NCBI GenBank assembly: GCA_964592425.1
Contig: CAZQCG010000003.1
Location: 1-64,000 of the forward strand
Direction of reading: 5' to 3'
Source of the DNA: Viridilinea sp964592425
GTDB lineage: Bacteria > Chloroflexota > Chloroflexia > Chloroflexales > Chloroflexaceae
DNA: 64,000 nucleotides
Positions 8,992-17,129 of this stretch are shown in pieces. Position 1 is the stretch's first letter. Each line of letters opens with the position of its first letter. The position numbers and the translations under genes were made by a program. Below the pieces are notes generated by a model. The model ran no database searches and was not told where the DNA came from. It worked only from the letters and a program-made list of their open reading frames with translations.

Positions 8992-9636
8992 CTACCCCAG
9001 GCCGGCGTTGCGCGCCCGCACGATCGCCTGCGCCCGGTCCGTCACCTGCAGCTTGCTGAGGATGTTGGTGATGTGGTTGCGCACCGTCTTGGGACTCAGC
9101 ACCAGGCGCGCGGCGATCTCCGCGTTGTTCACCCCCTGGGCGATCAGGGCCAGCACCTCGCGCTCGCGGTCGCTGAGCTCGGGCAGCACCGTGCGCGGCA
9201 CCTCGGCAGGGGCGGCGGCAAAGTAGCGCATCATCCGGTCGGCGATGCCCGGGCTGAAGATCGCCTCGCCGTGGGCCACCGCCCGGATCGCCCGCAGCAT
9301 CTCGTCGTGGCCCGCCCCCTTCAGCAGGTAGCCCCGCGCCCCGGCCCGCATCGCCGCAAACACCGTGTGGTCGTCCTCGAACATCGTCACCACGAGCACC
9401 CGCACATGGGGGCTCGCCCCAACAATGTGCCGCGTCGCCTCGATCCCACCCATCCCCGGCATCTGCAGATCCATCACCACCAGGTCTGGCTGCAGCGCGG
9501 CCGCCTGCGCGACGGCCTCCTCGCCCGTCGTCGCCTCGCCAACCACTTCGAGCTCCGGCGCACCAAGCAGCAGGATGCGGAGGCCGTCGCGGAAGATCAC
9601 ATGGTCGTCGGCGATCAGCACCTGGAGACGTTCCAT
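8992..9636 (-). CDS. NarL/FixJ-family response regulator
   Basis: This 214-residue protein has a receiver domain (residues 1-120) with the acidic pocket IADDH and phosphoacceptor Asp in VVMDLQMPGMGG. The switch Thr (VVTMFEDD) and Lys (LLKGAG) are present. A LuxR-type HTH (LSDREREVLALIAQGVNNAE) lies at about 150-210. It starts 11 bases after the stop of the sensor kinase upstream, so it is the kinase's cognate regulator. The start at 9636 places the receiver domain right after the Met. Confidence 0.9.
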   Translation of the reverse strand: MERLQVLIADDHVIFRDGLRILLLGAPELEVVGEATTGEEAVAQAAALQPDLVVMDLQMPGMGGIEATRHIVGASPHVRVLVVTMFEDDHTVFAAMRAGARGYLLKGAGHDEMLRAIRAVAHGEAIFSPGIADRMMRYFAAAPAEVPRTVLPELSDREREVLALIAQGVNNAEIAARLVLSPKTVRNHITNILSKLQVTDRAQAIVRARNAGLG

Positions 9637-9647
9637 CGCTCTTCCTC

Positions 9648-11993
9648 CTACCCTCGTGTCGGGAGGCGCACCTGAACCCGGGTGCCGCCGCGCTCGCCTG
9701 GGCCGACCTCGCACGTGCCACTGAGCTCGCTGGCCCGCTCGCGCATCGAGCGCAGCCCCACCCCGGGCGTCGCGTCAGCCGCGATGCCGTGTCCGTCATC
9801 CGTGATGCGCAGGCCGAGGTCGTCCGCGCAGGTGAGCTCGACGTGGATGGTGCGCGCGCCGCTGTGGCGGACGGCGTTGCTGAGGGCCTCGTACGTGATG
9901 CGGTATGCGGCGACCTCGACTGCGGCGGCCAGCGGCGGCAGCTCTGCCGGCGCGGCGATCAGGATCGCCGGTGTTGTCGCGCCGGGAGCGGCGAACTGCG
10001 CCACGGCGGCGCGCAAGGCCCCGGCCAGCCCGAGCTCGTCGAGGGCCGGCGGGCGCAGGTCGTAGACCAGGCGGCGCACATCGGCCAGCGCTGTCGTGAG
10101 GTCGGCCTCCAGCCCGCCCAGTACCTGCTCGGCCAGCTCGGGGTTGGATCGCACCAGGTGGCGGGCGGCGCCGGCCTTGAGGGTCTGTGCGGCGAGAGTC
10201 GGGCCGAGGCCATCATGGAGGTCGCGCCTGATGCGGCGGCGCTCCTCTTCGCGCGCCAGCACCAGCCCCTCGCGGGCCTGCTGGAGCTCGTCGGTCAGCG
10301 CCTGGGCATGGAGGGTCGCCCCCGCCTGGCGGGCCAGCTCGTCGAGCAGGCGCCGGTCGGCCGCGCTCAGGGCCTGCTCGCCGCGCCGGGGGGCGACGAG
10401 CAGCCGGCCGATCACCTCGCCCTGGTGGGTGATGGGGATGGCCTGCTCCAGGCCTGGGGCAGGGGCAGCGCCCTGGGCGGCGACCTCCTGGAGCGCCTCG
10501 CCGTAGCCGAGCTGCACGGCGACGTAGGGCAGCTTGAGGCTCTGGGCCACGGTGGCGACGATCCGCGCCGGCACGGTGCCAGGGACGGGGGTCGCCTCCA
10601 GGCTGGCGCCGAGGCGCAGCAGCGCGGCGTAGGGCTCGTCGCGCTCGCCGTAGAGCAGCCGGCGCGCGCTGCGCTGCAGGCGCGCCCGGAGCGGCTCGAA
10701 GGCCAGGGCCACCAGGGTGGCGGCGAGCAGGGCCACGAGGACCCCGCCCTGCGCCTGGATCATGGCGCTGAGGCCGGTGAGCACCAGCGCGTAGCCCGTC
10801 ACGACGCAGGCCGTGAGGGCACCGTAGACCAGCACGCGCCGCACCACGAGGTCGATCTCCCAGAGCTGATACTGGAGAATGGCCGCGGCAATCGCGAGCG
10901 GCAGCGCCGCCTCCAGCAGCCGCACGCCTGGGTAGATGACGCTCAGGTAGAGCACGTCGGCGCTGTACCCCGCGCCCGTCATCAGCCGCAGCGCGCCCAG
11001 ATGCAGCGCGAGGCCCACCGCCGCGATGCACCCACCGATCATCACCCAGCGGGTCTGCTGACGCTCGACTGGCCCCGAGCGATGGCGAAAGCGATAGACC
11101 TGGGCGAGCACGCCGCCGACGAGGCAGAGCATCATCACGGTCAGGTACGGCTCCCGCGGCATACGCCAGGGCATCAGCGCGGGGGCAGCGGCGGCGGCGA
11201 GCATCCAGGCCACCAGGAGGCCGAGAACCAGGGCTGTTCCCCGCGGGACGAAGCGCCCGTCGGGGAACAGGAACAGGAAGGCCATCATCGCGACCAAGCT
11301 CACGCCATACCAGCGCTCGATCTGTGGCCGCCAGAACGGGAAGTAGTCGGTAATCGCCTGGGCTGGCCCCGAGAGGGTGCCGACAAAGACGACGAGCAAC
11401 GTGGCCGCGCTGAGCAGGGCAATGACGGTGTCGGAGCGCCGCCACACGATCAGCGCCGCGACGGCGGTGAAGGCGAGGGCCGCGACAACCTCGACGGCCA
11501 GCGCAAAGAAGACCGGCGTACTGGGCGGGAGCCCGAGGCCGACGAGGGGTCGCAGCTCTGCCCCGCCGGCGATCAGGGTGATGGCCCGAGGCGCGCCGTC
11601 GCCGGTGCGTATCAGCAGGTGAATCTCGGCGCCGAGCGGGCGGCTGAACAGGTCGGGCGGCACGGGCGCGCCCTGCTCCACTGGCAGTGCAGCCCCATCC
11701 ACCGCAACGAGGACGTCCCCCACAAGCACGCCGGCGGTCACCAGCGGGCCGCGGCTCCACGGGAACAGCGTCAGCTCGCCAGCGGGAGTGCGGCGAAGAC
11801 TTACGGCGACCGGAATCATGTTTTCGCGCAGCCCGAACAGCTGAACGGGGAGGCCGGCGACGAACAGGGCGAGCGAGCTGGCCGCCAGCACGATGCAGCC
11901 GAGACGCGCGAGCGCAAGGGGGAGCCCGCGCAGCCGCGCCGTGCTGCTCGCTGCGGCCGCGGTTGAGCCCGCGCTTGCGTGCGTACGCTCCAT
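9648..11993 (-). CDS. Membrane sensor histidine kinase with PDZ-like sensor and GAF domains
   Basis: This is a 781-residue NarL-type (HisKA_3) kinase. It opens with a transmembrane helix at about 28-50, followed by an extracytoplasmic segment with a PDZ-like core (AGVLVGDVLVAVDG). Multiple transmembrane helices follow (about 155-410), then a GAF-like domain (about 455-570), an H-box with RRDLHDGLGP, and a HATPase with NAVRHSG and DDGHGI motifs. It probably senses an envelope signal and phosphorylates the regulator at 8992-9636. An S41/PDZ protease gene lies 61 bases upstream on the same strand, suggesting that protease and sensor respond to related envelope cues. Confidence 0.85.
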   Translation of the reverse strand: MERTHASAGSTAAAASSTARLRGLPLALARLGCIVLAASSLALFVAGLPVQLFGLRENMIPVAVSLRRTPAGELTLFPWSRGPLVTAGVLVGDVLVAVDGAALPVEQGAPVPPDLFSRPLGAEIHLLIRTGDGAPRAITLIAGGAELRPLVGLGLPPSTPVFFALAVEVVAALAFTAVAALIVWRRSDTVIALLSAATLLVVFVGTLSGPAQAITDYFPFWRPQIERWYGVSLVAMMAFLFLFPDGRFVPRGTALVLGLLVAWMLAAAAAPALMPWRMPREPYLTVMMLCLVGGVLAQVYRFRHRSGPVERQQTRWVMIGGCIAAVGLALHLGALRLMTGAGYSADVLYLSVIYPGVRLLEAALPLAIAAAILQYQLWEIDLVVRRVLVYGALTACVVTGYALVLTGLSAMIQAQGGVLVALLAATLVALAFEPLRARLQRSARRLLYGERDEPYAALLRLGASLEATPVPGTVPARIVATVAQSLKLPYVAVQLGYGEALQEVAAQGAAPAPGLEQAIPITHQGEVIGRLLVAPRRGEQALSAADRRLLDELARQAGATLHAQALTDELQQAREGLVLAREEERRRIRRDLHDGLGPTLAAQTLKAGAARHLVRSNPELAEQVLGGLEADLTTALADVRRLVYDLRPPALDELGLAGALRAAVAQFAAPGATTPAILIAAPAELPPLAAAVEVAAYRITYEALSNAVRHSGARTIHVELTCADDLGLRITDDGHGIAADATPGVGLRSMRERASELSGTCEVGPGERGGTRVQVRLPTRG

Positions 11994-12054
11994 CGTTCCT
12001 ACCTTCTTCGCGCCGCCAGATCGGTGGCACCAGTATACATTGGGTGTCGATAGG

Positions 12055-13296
12055 TTAGTGGCTGCACGAAGGCTGTGTATGCAGCCAGGCCAGGGCAGCC
12101 TGGATCACCGGGTCGTCGTCGCCGCCGAAGCGCGTCCAGTCGGTCGCCACAGGCTCGTCCGGGGCGATCGGCCCCGCATAGACGACGCCGGTGCGGTCGT
12201 AGGCGCGCGCGCCGCTGACGGAGATCTCGGCGCCGTCGCTGAGGGTGGTGTGGTCGATCAGGAACGGCATCCCATCGGTCGGCTCGCCAAACAGGCGGGT
12301 GTCAGGGCGGCCGATGAAGGCGATAAGCGTGGTCTCGCCGGCCTGGACTGTCGCAGGGCTGATGAGCAGCGCCACCGGGCGCGGGGCCATCGTGTACAGT
12401 GCGCCCTCGACCTCACTCTCGCCACGCTGCTCGCCGTTCCAGCGCACCTCGCCGTCCTGGTAGCTCCAGCCCTCGCGGCGGCCATCCCGGTACACGAAGC
12501 CGCCGAGATCGCCGGGGCCGAGGATGGGCCCGACGGCGGCAAGGAAGGTCCACATGTTACCGCCAACGTTCCGGCGCAGGTCGACGATCCAGCCGCAGGC
12601 GGCGGGCTGGTCGGCGGCGCGGATCACCTGCTGGGCCAGGGTGGGGTAGCGGGGCGAGCCCCAATCCCAGGGCAGTTCAAGGTAGCCGACCGCTGCCCCA
12701 TCGGTCGCGATCCGCCGCCCGCTCGGCTTGCCCTCGTAGCTGATCAGGGCCGACTCGAGCGTCACCTCACGGGGACTCGCTTCGCCGGGCCGCACAATGG
12801 TGAAGCGTGTGGATGCTGGCAGCGGAAGATCCGAGGTCGCTTCCACATACTTGGCATAGGGGACGCCGTCAGCGTGCGTAATCTGGTCGCCGACGCGCAG
12901 CCCGGCCCGCTCGGCCGGGCCGCCGGGCTCGAGGAAGACAATCGTCCCGTCGCCGCGTATCTCGTTGGAGCCGAAGGAGCGCGTGCCAACGCCGAGGATG
13001 CCGGGTTCGAGCAGATAGGCGTTGCGGTCGCCAGTGGTGGCCAGCGGGGCGAGGAAGTGGCGGATCGCGGGGTAGGTATCGGCGGCGGTGGCGGGGTTGG
13101 GGGCGAGGGCCATCGCCTCAGCCCGCAGCGCCGGCCAATCGGCAAGCCGGTCATGGAACACCGCGTGAGCCTCGATCCAGTCAAGGGCGTTCACAAGATA
13201 GTCGCCGGGCGCCTGGGCCGGCGCGCCACAGGCGACGAGGGCCACGACCAGGAGCGGGAGGAGGCCGCGCAAAGCGGCGCGCAGGAGCGGCATCAT
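12055..13296 (-). CDS. S41-family peptidase, PDZ-containing lipoprotein
   Basis: The preferred 413-residue product starts at 13296, where an ATGA overlap joins it to the upstream small gene. It begins with a lipoprotein signal (LLVVALVACGAPA, lipobox Cys near residue 24), so it should be anchored outside the membrane. A PDZ domain lies near 120-160 (PAERAGLRVGDQITHADG). The S41 region has AVGYLELPW, DLRRNVGGNMW and the catalytic-Ser-like segment LISPATVQAGE. Ser is replaced by Thr or Gln at the classic position (usually SxxxSAGE), so activity should be tested. It belongs to the sensor kinase operon. Confidence 0.72.
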   Translation of the reverse strand: MMPLLRAALRGLLPLLVVALVACGAPAQAPGDYLVNALDWIEAHAVFHDRLADWPALRAEAMALAPNPATAADTYPAIRHFLAPLATTGDRNAYLLEPGILGVGTRSFGSNEIRGDGTIVFLEPGGPAERAGLRVGDQITHADGVPYAKYVEATSDLPLPASTRFTIVRPGEASPREVTLESALISYEGKPSGRRIATDGAAVGYLELPWDWGSPRYPTLAQQVIRAADQPAACGWIVDLRRNVGGNMWTFLAAVGPILGPGDLGGFVYRDGRREGWSYQDGEVRWNGEQRGESEVEGALYTMAPRPVALLISPATVQAGETTLIAFIGRPDTRLFGEPTDGMPFLIDHTTLSDGAEISVSGARAYDRTGVVYAGPIAPDEPVATDWTRFGGDDDPVIQAALAWLHTQPSCSH

Positions 13297-13544
13297 AGCT
13301 GGCCTCCGGTCACGGGCATCGGCGCTGGGGCCAGGGCAGGCACCAGGGGCGCAGCGGCTGGTGGCGCGACGGGCGGGGCGAAGTGAGCTGCGGGCGCCGT
13401 GAGCGGGTGGGGCGAGGTGGTGAGGGCAGGCCCTGACGACGGCACGCGCAGACTCTGGGGGAGCAGGAGCAGGGCGCTGAGCAAGAGGGCAATGCCGACC
13501 CCGACGACGAACTGGCCTGCCCGGCTGAAGCTTTGTGGTGTCAT
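13293..13544 (-). CDS. Small single-pass membrane protein
   Basis: This is an 83-residue protein with one transmembrane helix at about residues 12-32 and a Pro/Ala-rich tail that probably lies outside the membrane. Its stop overlaps the start of the S41 protease gene (ATGA), so the two are coupled. No family is recognised. It may help place or regulate the protease. Confidence 0.6.
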   Translation of the reverse strand: MTPQSFSRAGQFVVGVGIALLLSALLLLPQSLRVPSSGPALTTSPHPLTAPAAHFAPPVAPPAAAPLVPALAPAPMPVTGGQL

Positions 13545-13600
13545 CGTCTCCTCCGCGACTACGCTGATCTAGGGCTACGATAGCATACGCCAACGCCTAG

Positions 13601-13650
13601 TGTCGTGGGACGCGAGTCCCAGCAGAAGTCCCAACAGAGCCAGGCCACGA
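13601..13650. repeat. GGGAC-type palindromic repeat, left copy
   Basis: This segment and 14390-14440 share a core: a GGGAC/GTCCC hairpin followed by AGTCCCAACA and GCCAGG. Together they bracket the lysE-like gene as imperfect direct repeats. The origin could be an insertion-sequence end or a REP-like repeat. Confidence 0.45.
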
Positions 13651-13673
13651 GCAACTGTTGCGACCTGTGCCCC

Positions 13674-14312
13674 TCACACAACAAGCATATCGGTGAGGAG
13701 GTGGCCGAGCATAATGACGCCGAAGACAGCAAAGGTTGCGGCGACAGCCAGATTGGACCAGCGCAAACGGCGGGGTGTGAGGAACCGGCCACCCCAGGCG
13801 GACGCTCCTGCGATGAGGACGCTGCAGCCGAGAACGGCGAGGAGAAAGCCGCTGGTGCCGACGAGCACATGCACGGCTGTCGGATGACTACCTATGAACA
13901 TTCCAGCGCCAACGCTGAGCCAGAAGGTCATCGCGAGCGGGTTTGCCACGGAGAGGGCGAGTCCTGCGAGGAGGTCGCCCCGCGCCGAAGAGAGCTTGGC
14001 GCCGTCTGCGGGGCGTGCAACATGACGCACGGCCTGGAAGGCCAGCGCGAGCAGCAGTGTCCCGCCACACGCGCTAAGGAGGAGCCGCGCGATGGGGTGC
14101 TGGGCGATGGCTGCGGCTCCACTTAGGGCAAGGACCGCCCAGACGAGATCGCCGCCCAGTGCGCCAAGCTGGAAGCGAAACGCAGCACGGAAGCCACGTG
14201 TCGCTCCCCGCCGCAGGCTTTCCGTGACCACGATCCCAGGAGCGAGGCTGTAGGAAAGCCCAACTGCGAATGCGGACAGCAACATCACCACCATGGCGAT
14301 CCTCCAGCGCAT
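13674..14312 (-). CDS. LysE-family translocator
   Basis: This 212-residue integral membrane protein has about six hydrophobic segments and a LysE/RhtB layout. It opens with GLSYSLAPGIVVTESLRRG (the family G-x-x-x-S-x-x-PG segment near residue 18). LSVANPLAMTFWLSVG near residue 118 is the family's second conserved motif. Members export amino acids or related small molecules. The gene is flanked by a pair of similar GGGAC-type repeats (13601 and 14390 regions). Confidence 0.78.
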   Translation of the reverse strand: MRWRIAMVVMLLSAFAVGLSYSLAPGIVVTESLRRGATRGFRAAFRFQLGALGGDLVWAVLALSGAAAIAQHPIARLLLSACGGTLLLALAFQAVRHVARPADGAKLSSARGDLLAGLALSVANPLAMTFWLSVGAGMFIGSHPTAVHVLVGTSGFLLAVLGCSVLIAGASAWGGRFLTPRRLRWSNLAVAATFAVFGVIMLGHLLTDMLVV

Positions 14313-14389
14313 GTTTCAGGGAGGCAGGTCGGTGTCGTGAAGAGGTGAGGCCTCGTCTTGGTTCTGTGTAGGACGAGGATATCAGGGCG

Positions 14390-14440
14390 CTGTCCCAGGC
14401 GTCACGGGACTGCGGCCCCAGCCGCAGTCCCAACACGGCC
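14390..14440. repeat. GGGAC-type palindromic repeat, right copy
   Basis: This copy has a clear hairpin, GGGACTGCGGC paired with GCCGCAGTCCC around a short CCCA loop, then AACACGGCCAGG. It resembles 13601-13650 and sits just downstream of copy A of the integrase remnant's 5' edge. Confidence 0.45.
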
Positions 14441-14467
14441 AGGTGGTGCGCATGCAGCAAGATCGAG

Positions 14468-14786
14468 TTGGAACAACACTGAGCTTTATAGTGAAGCACC
14501 TGGCAGAGACTTGCGGCTACGACCTGTCCACCTACAGTGGCTACAGCCTCAACGCCGGCCTGCGCGGCCACGGTGGCTAGGCCGGCGTTGAAGAGCGCGG
14601 TATCATACCCCAGACACGCGAACGCTCTGAGCGGATGGTGCGCACATACATCCGCGATGCCAAGCTCTTTGGCTGTAGGTCATGAGGGCGGAGCACAACG
14701 CCTACAATGTGAGCTTGTGCCGTGCTCCGCGTTCCGCGCTCCCGTTGCCGGGGCACGAGCAGGGAGGCAGCGCCGATGCACGACCC
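14468..14786 (+). repeat. 319-bp duplicated segment, copy A (integrase 3' remnant)
   Basis: This block matches 27340-27658 base for base in length and nearly so in sequence. It contains the end of a degenerate tyrosine-recombinase gene, a short leader and the first codons (MHDP) of the regulator found intact at 27648. In copy A the segment 14562-14578 is inverted relative to copy B between 12-bp arms at 14550-14561 and 14579-14590. This creates a TAG and closes the integrase frame. Downstream the regulator's coding sequence is missing. Confidence 0.8.
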
Positions 14787-15107
14787 CTGCCCGACGGCGA
14801 TCCCAGGGTCAAAGGACCCTCTGCGGCTGAGACCCTTGACCTCAGCTGCCGCTGGCTGAGCATCAGATATGGCAGTCCACTCTGGCCGGCCAGAAGCGAG
14901 TACTTCTGACCCTAGAGTCTCATAATACGGGTTTCCCAGCATCAGGCAGGGCAGGCTTGTGCGAGCCGCTACCACGAGCAGATCTCCCTCTTAACGAAGG
15001 GCAAATGAGGGCAACCCGAAACTCATCTTCGTCCCGCTGCTCCCGGATTTGCTCCCGGAGCAGACAAAGATGTGATATCTCGTAACGAGGCTCCGCATCT
15101 GGACGCA
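14787..15107. other. Intergenic stretch with terminator-like palindromes
   Basis: I find no gene here. GCTGCTCCCGG and GCTCCCGGAG units (15036-15060) closely match 212-237 at the left island edge, with two mismatches over about 25 bases. This supports a shared attachment-region flank. Confidence 0.4.
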
Positions 15108-15227
15108 CTAAAACTGGAGCGGGCGATGGGAGAAGAAGGTATCGTCCTCGTGCAGCCGACAGTACTCGCAGCGGCCGCCGGCACGCTCTCCGACCAGGCG
15201 CCGTAGGGCCTCTGGAATGTAGGTCAT
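15108..15227 (-). pseudogene. HNH endonuclease, N-terminal fragment
   Basis: A 39-residue frame begins MTYIPEALRRLVGERAGGRC and continues EYCRLHEDDTFFSH before ending. This is the start of a common small HNH endonuclease family, which should continue with an E-x-DHI core and a second zinc pair. It breaks off where the tRNA-Gly-end-like sequence begins (15115-15127). Its start overlaps the stop of the upstream gene at 15224 (ATGA), the normal arrangement for this pair. Confidence 0.7.
15115..15127 (-). repeat. tRNA-Gly 3'-end-like sequence, candidate internal att junction
   Basis: On the minus strand this reads TCGCCCGCTCCA then GTTTTAGTGC. At the intact tRNA-Gly the corresponding sequence is TCGCCCGCTCCA then CAGTTTAGGGC. 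The match covers the acceptor stem, discriminator and CCA. It is short, but it coincides with the truncation of the HNH gene and has a flank like the left att site. Confidence 0.45.
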
Positions 15228-15481
15228 GCGCTGGCTGCCAGCTTCTCACGCGCTCGGATCTTGAGGCGACGCACAAAGTGCTCCAGCTGCATGTAGCTCT
15301 CCAGCTCGGTGCGCTCGGCATCGTTCAAGGTCGTGTTGCGGTTGCCGTCGAGCAGGTAGCGCAGGCGCTCCTGGGACGCCGGTGAGGGTCGCAGCGCGAC
15401 CACGGCCTCCGGCGTGGGTGCCGAGAGCAGGAAGTCGAGCACCTCCTCAGTCGGGGTTGGCTCGGGCAGTACAACAGCCAT
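15224..15481 (-). CDS. Small protein paired with the HNH gene
   Basis: This is an 85-residue acidic helical protein (TPTEEVLDFLLSAPTPEA, later LNDAERTELESYMQLEHFV). This small protein is commonly found directly before the HNH gene type seen at 15108-15227. The start at 15481 follows a GGAGGAG site. It may bind or restrain the nuclease, though its nuclease partner is now broken. The function is not established. Confidence 0.6.
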   Translation of the reverse strand: MAVVLPEPTPTEEVLDFLLSAPTPEAVVALRPSPASQERLRYLLDGNRNTTLNDAERTELESYMQLEHFVRRLKIRAREKLAASA

Positions 15482-15692
15482 ACGCTCCTCCAACCTGGTG
15501 ACGCTCAGCCCGAAACTATGAGCACCGCTAAGACGGGTGACGGCCCCCCACCATTGTAACACGCCGCCCGCTGCGGACTCCTCTGCGGCATCGTGTCTAC
15601 CCGGAGTGCAAAGAAGCGCCTATAATGCCTCACACACGATCGCTGCTATCGTTCAGCTCAGGCGCATCTGTCCTGTGCCGAACACCATCGCT

Positions 15693-16042
15693 ATGCACCA
15701 GGCCCTCCAGCTCACGCTCCCCTTCGATGATCACCCGTCGTCTGGTGCGGCCATTGGTCCGACCATCTACACGCTGGGCTATGCGGGCTGGGCGCCAGGG
15801 AAAGCAGAAAGCAAAAAGCTGAAAGCTGAAATAATCGCTGCAAGCAGCGCGCTCGCCGCATTTTCAGCTTTCAGCTTTCAGATCTCAGCTTTCCCTGCGG
15901 CTGCGCCGACCCCGCACGCTGCCATCGAAGCCTCGCCGCCGCCTTCCTCGCCGAGCGCCTGGGCGGCACAGTCGTCCACATACCGTCACCCGTCCGCCAG
16001 AAGCGCGGTGACGGCGATCAGCTTGGGCTGCCTGGGTTGTGA
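15693..16042 (+). pseudogene. DUF488 protein, middle replaced by a palindromic element
   Basis: The start reads like a DUF488 N-terminus (TIYTLGYAGWAP). The end (CGCADPARCHRSLAAAFLAE, then VHIPSP) is the conserved DUF488 C-terminal half with the C-H-R-S motif. Roughly the central half of the domain is gone, and its place is taken by the 98-bp element at 15798-15895. The gene's stop is nine bases before the GNAT gene, so the pair was once an operon. Confidence 0.75.
15798..15895. mobile_element. 98-bp palindromic element (copy 2), AGCTGAAA-type
   Basis: This copy begins GGGAAAGC and ends GCTTTCCC, with several AGCTGAAA and TTTCAGCTT units inside and a GC-rich spacer. It is clearly related to copy 1 (6990-7067) but longer and less regular. 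Both copies lie inside genes. Here an adjoining deletion removed the middle of the DUF488 gene. Confidence 0.7.
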
Positions 16043-16051
16043 GGAAACCGC

Positions 16052-16534
16052 ATGAGCCGTCAGCACCTCAAACTTGCGCTCCCACTCACCCCCTCTGCCT
16101 TGGAGCGGAGCGCGGAGATCAGACTCGTCACCGTCGCTGACCGTCAGCTGCTGGCCGAGCTCCTCATCGCCGCCTACGCCGGCACGGTCGACGACGGGGG
16201 CGAGACGCCGGAGCAAGCCCTGGCCGAAATCGACCGCACCCTTGGCGGGGCCTACGGGCCGTTCCTGGCATCGTGCTCGTTCGTGGTCGAGCGGGAGAGC
16301 GAACTACTCGCCGCCAGCTTGATCACGCACTGGCAAGAGACGCCCCTGCTCGCCTTCGTGATGGTCGCCCCGCACGCCCAGCGCCAGGGCCTCGCCGAGC
16401 AGGTGCTGCGGTGCAGCATGGCCGCGCTGTGGGAGCAGGGCGAGACGACCCTCACCCTGTTCGTTACCGACGGCAACACGCCGGCCCAGCGGCTCTACGC
16501 CCGGATGGGCTTTCGCCCCGCCGACGACGAATGA
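16052..16534 (+). CDS. GNAT-family N-acetyltransferase
   Basis: This is a 160-residue GNAT protein. It has the acetyl-CoA pocket with the motif-A strand ending in VAPHAQRQGLAEQVL (R-x-x-G-x-A at about 108-113). The C-terminal N-x-x-A-x-x-L-Y-x-x-x-GF segment (NTPAQRLYARMGF) is also present. It transfers an acetyl group to an unknown amine. It lies nine bases after the DUF488 remnant, so it probably lost its operon partner. Confidence 0.82.
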   Translation: MSRQHLKLALPLTPSALERSAEIRLVTVADRQLLAELLIAAYAGTVDDGGETPEQALAEIDRTLGGAYGPFLASCSFVVERESELLAASLITHWQETPLLAFVMVAPHAQRQGLAEQVLRCSMAALWEQGETTLTLFVTDGNTPAQRLYARMGFRPADDE

Positions 16535-16598
16535 GGGTCGGAGCTGCCCACCATTAGTGGTATGCTCCGACGAGAGTTGGCAGATTGAGGAGAGCCTG

Positions 16599-17129
16599 AT
16601 GAGTGACGAGACGGAGCTGCCGGGGACGGTTGACGAGCTGGTCACAAGGATCGAGCGCAGCAAGGCGGTCTTCGACGCCGCGCTCGCTAACCTCGCCGAG
16701 GCGCAGCTGGCGGCGCCGCTCACCGAGCGCGACTGGTCAGTCGCCGACCACATGGCCCACATCGCGGTGTGGATGGAGGGCATCCTCGCCGCCCTCGACG
16801 GGAGCGATCGCTGGGCGGCTATGGGCGGCGGCCCGCCCGGCCCCGATGGGTTCGACACGCTGAACGAGCAGCTACGGGTGCCCCACAGCGCCAAGTCGCC
16901 CGCCGAAGTGCGGGCATGGCTTGACGTCACCCACCAGCACATGCTGGCGAAGCTGCGCGGGATGACGATCGAGGAGCTGCGGCGGCCCTACGGTCACTAC
17001 CAGCCCCACGCGGCCCGCGACGACGCGAACGAGCCGTTTCTCAATTGGGTCGTCGGCGACACCTACGCCCACTACGACGAGCATCTCGGCTGGATCACCA
17101 CAGCCTTGCGCGGAAAGGACCTACCATGA
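16599..17129 (+). CDS. DinB/ClbS-like four-helix protein
   Basis: This is a 176-residue protein with the ClbS/DfsB pattern: WSVADHMAHIAVWM near residue 45, the Asp/His segment GHYQPHAARDD near 130, and VVGDTYAHYDEHLGWI at the end. GAGGAGA seven bases upstream supports the start at 16599. Family members act as thiol-linked or drug-inactivating proteins, and the substrate here is unknown. Its stop overlaps the start of a DUF3224-like fragment by ATGA, so the two form one transcription unit. Confidence 0.72.
   Translation: MSDETELPGTVDELVTRIERSKAVFDAALANLAEAQLAAPLTERDWSVADHMAHIAVWMEGILAALDGSDRWAAMGGGPPGPDGFDTLNEQLRVPHSAKSPAEVRAWLDVTHQHMLAKLRGMTIEELRRPYGHYQPHAARDDANEPFLNWVVGDTYAHYDEHLGWITTALRGKDLP

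Noticed and set aside
9789..11966. Long plus-strand open frame of 725 residues
   Set aside because: It is antisense to the sensor kinase gene, rich in Gly, Gln and Arg without any domain, and caused by high GC.
11893..13386. Plus-strand open frame of 497 residues
   Set aside because: It lies opposite the S41 protease gene, whose signal peptide, PDZ and ATGA overlap are convincing.
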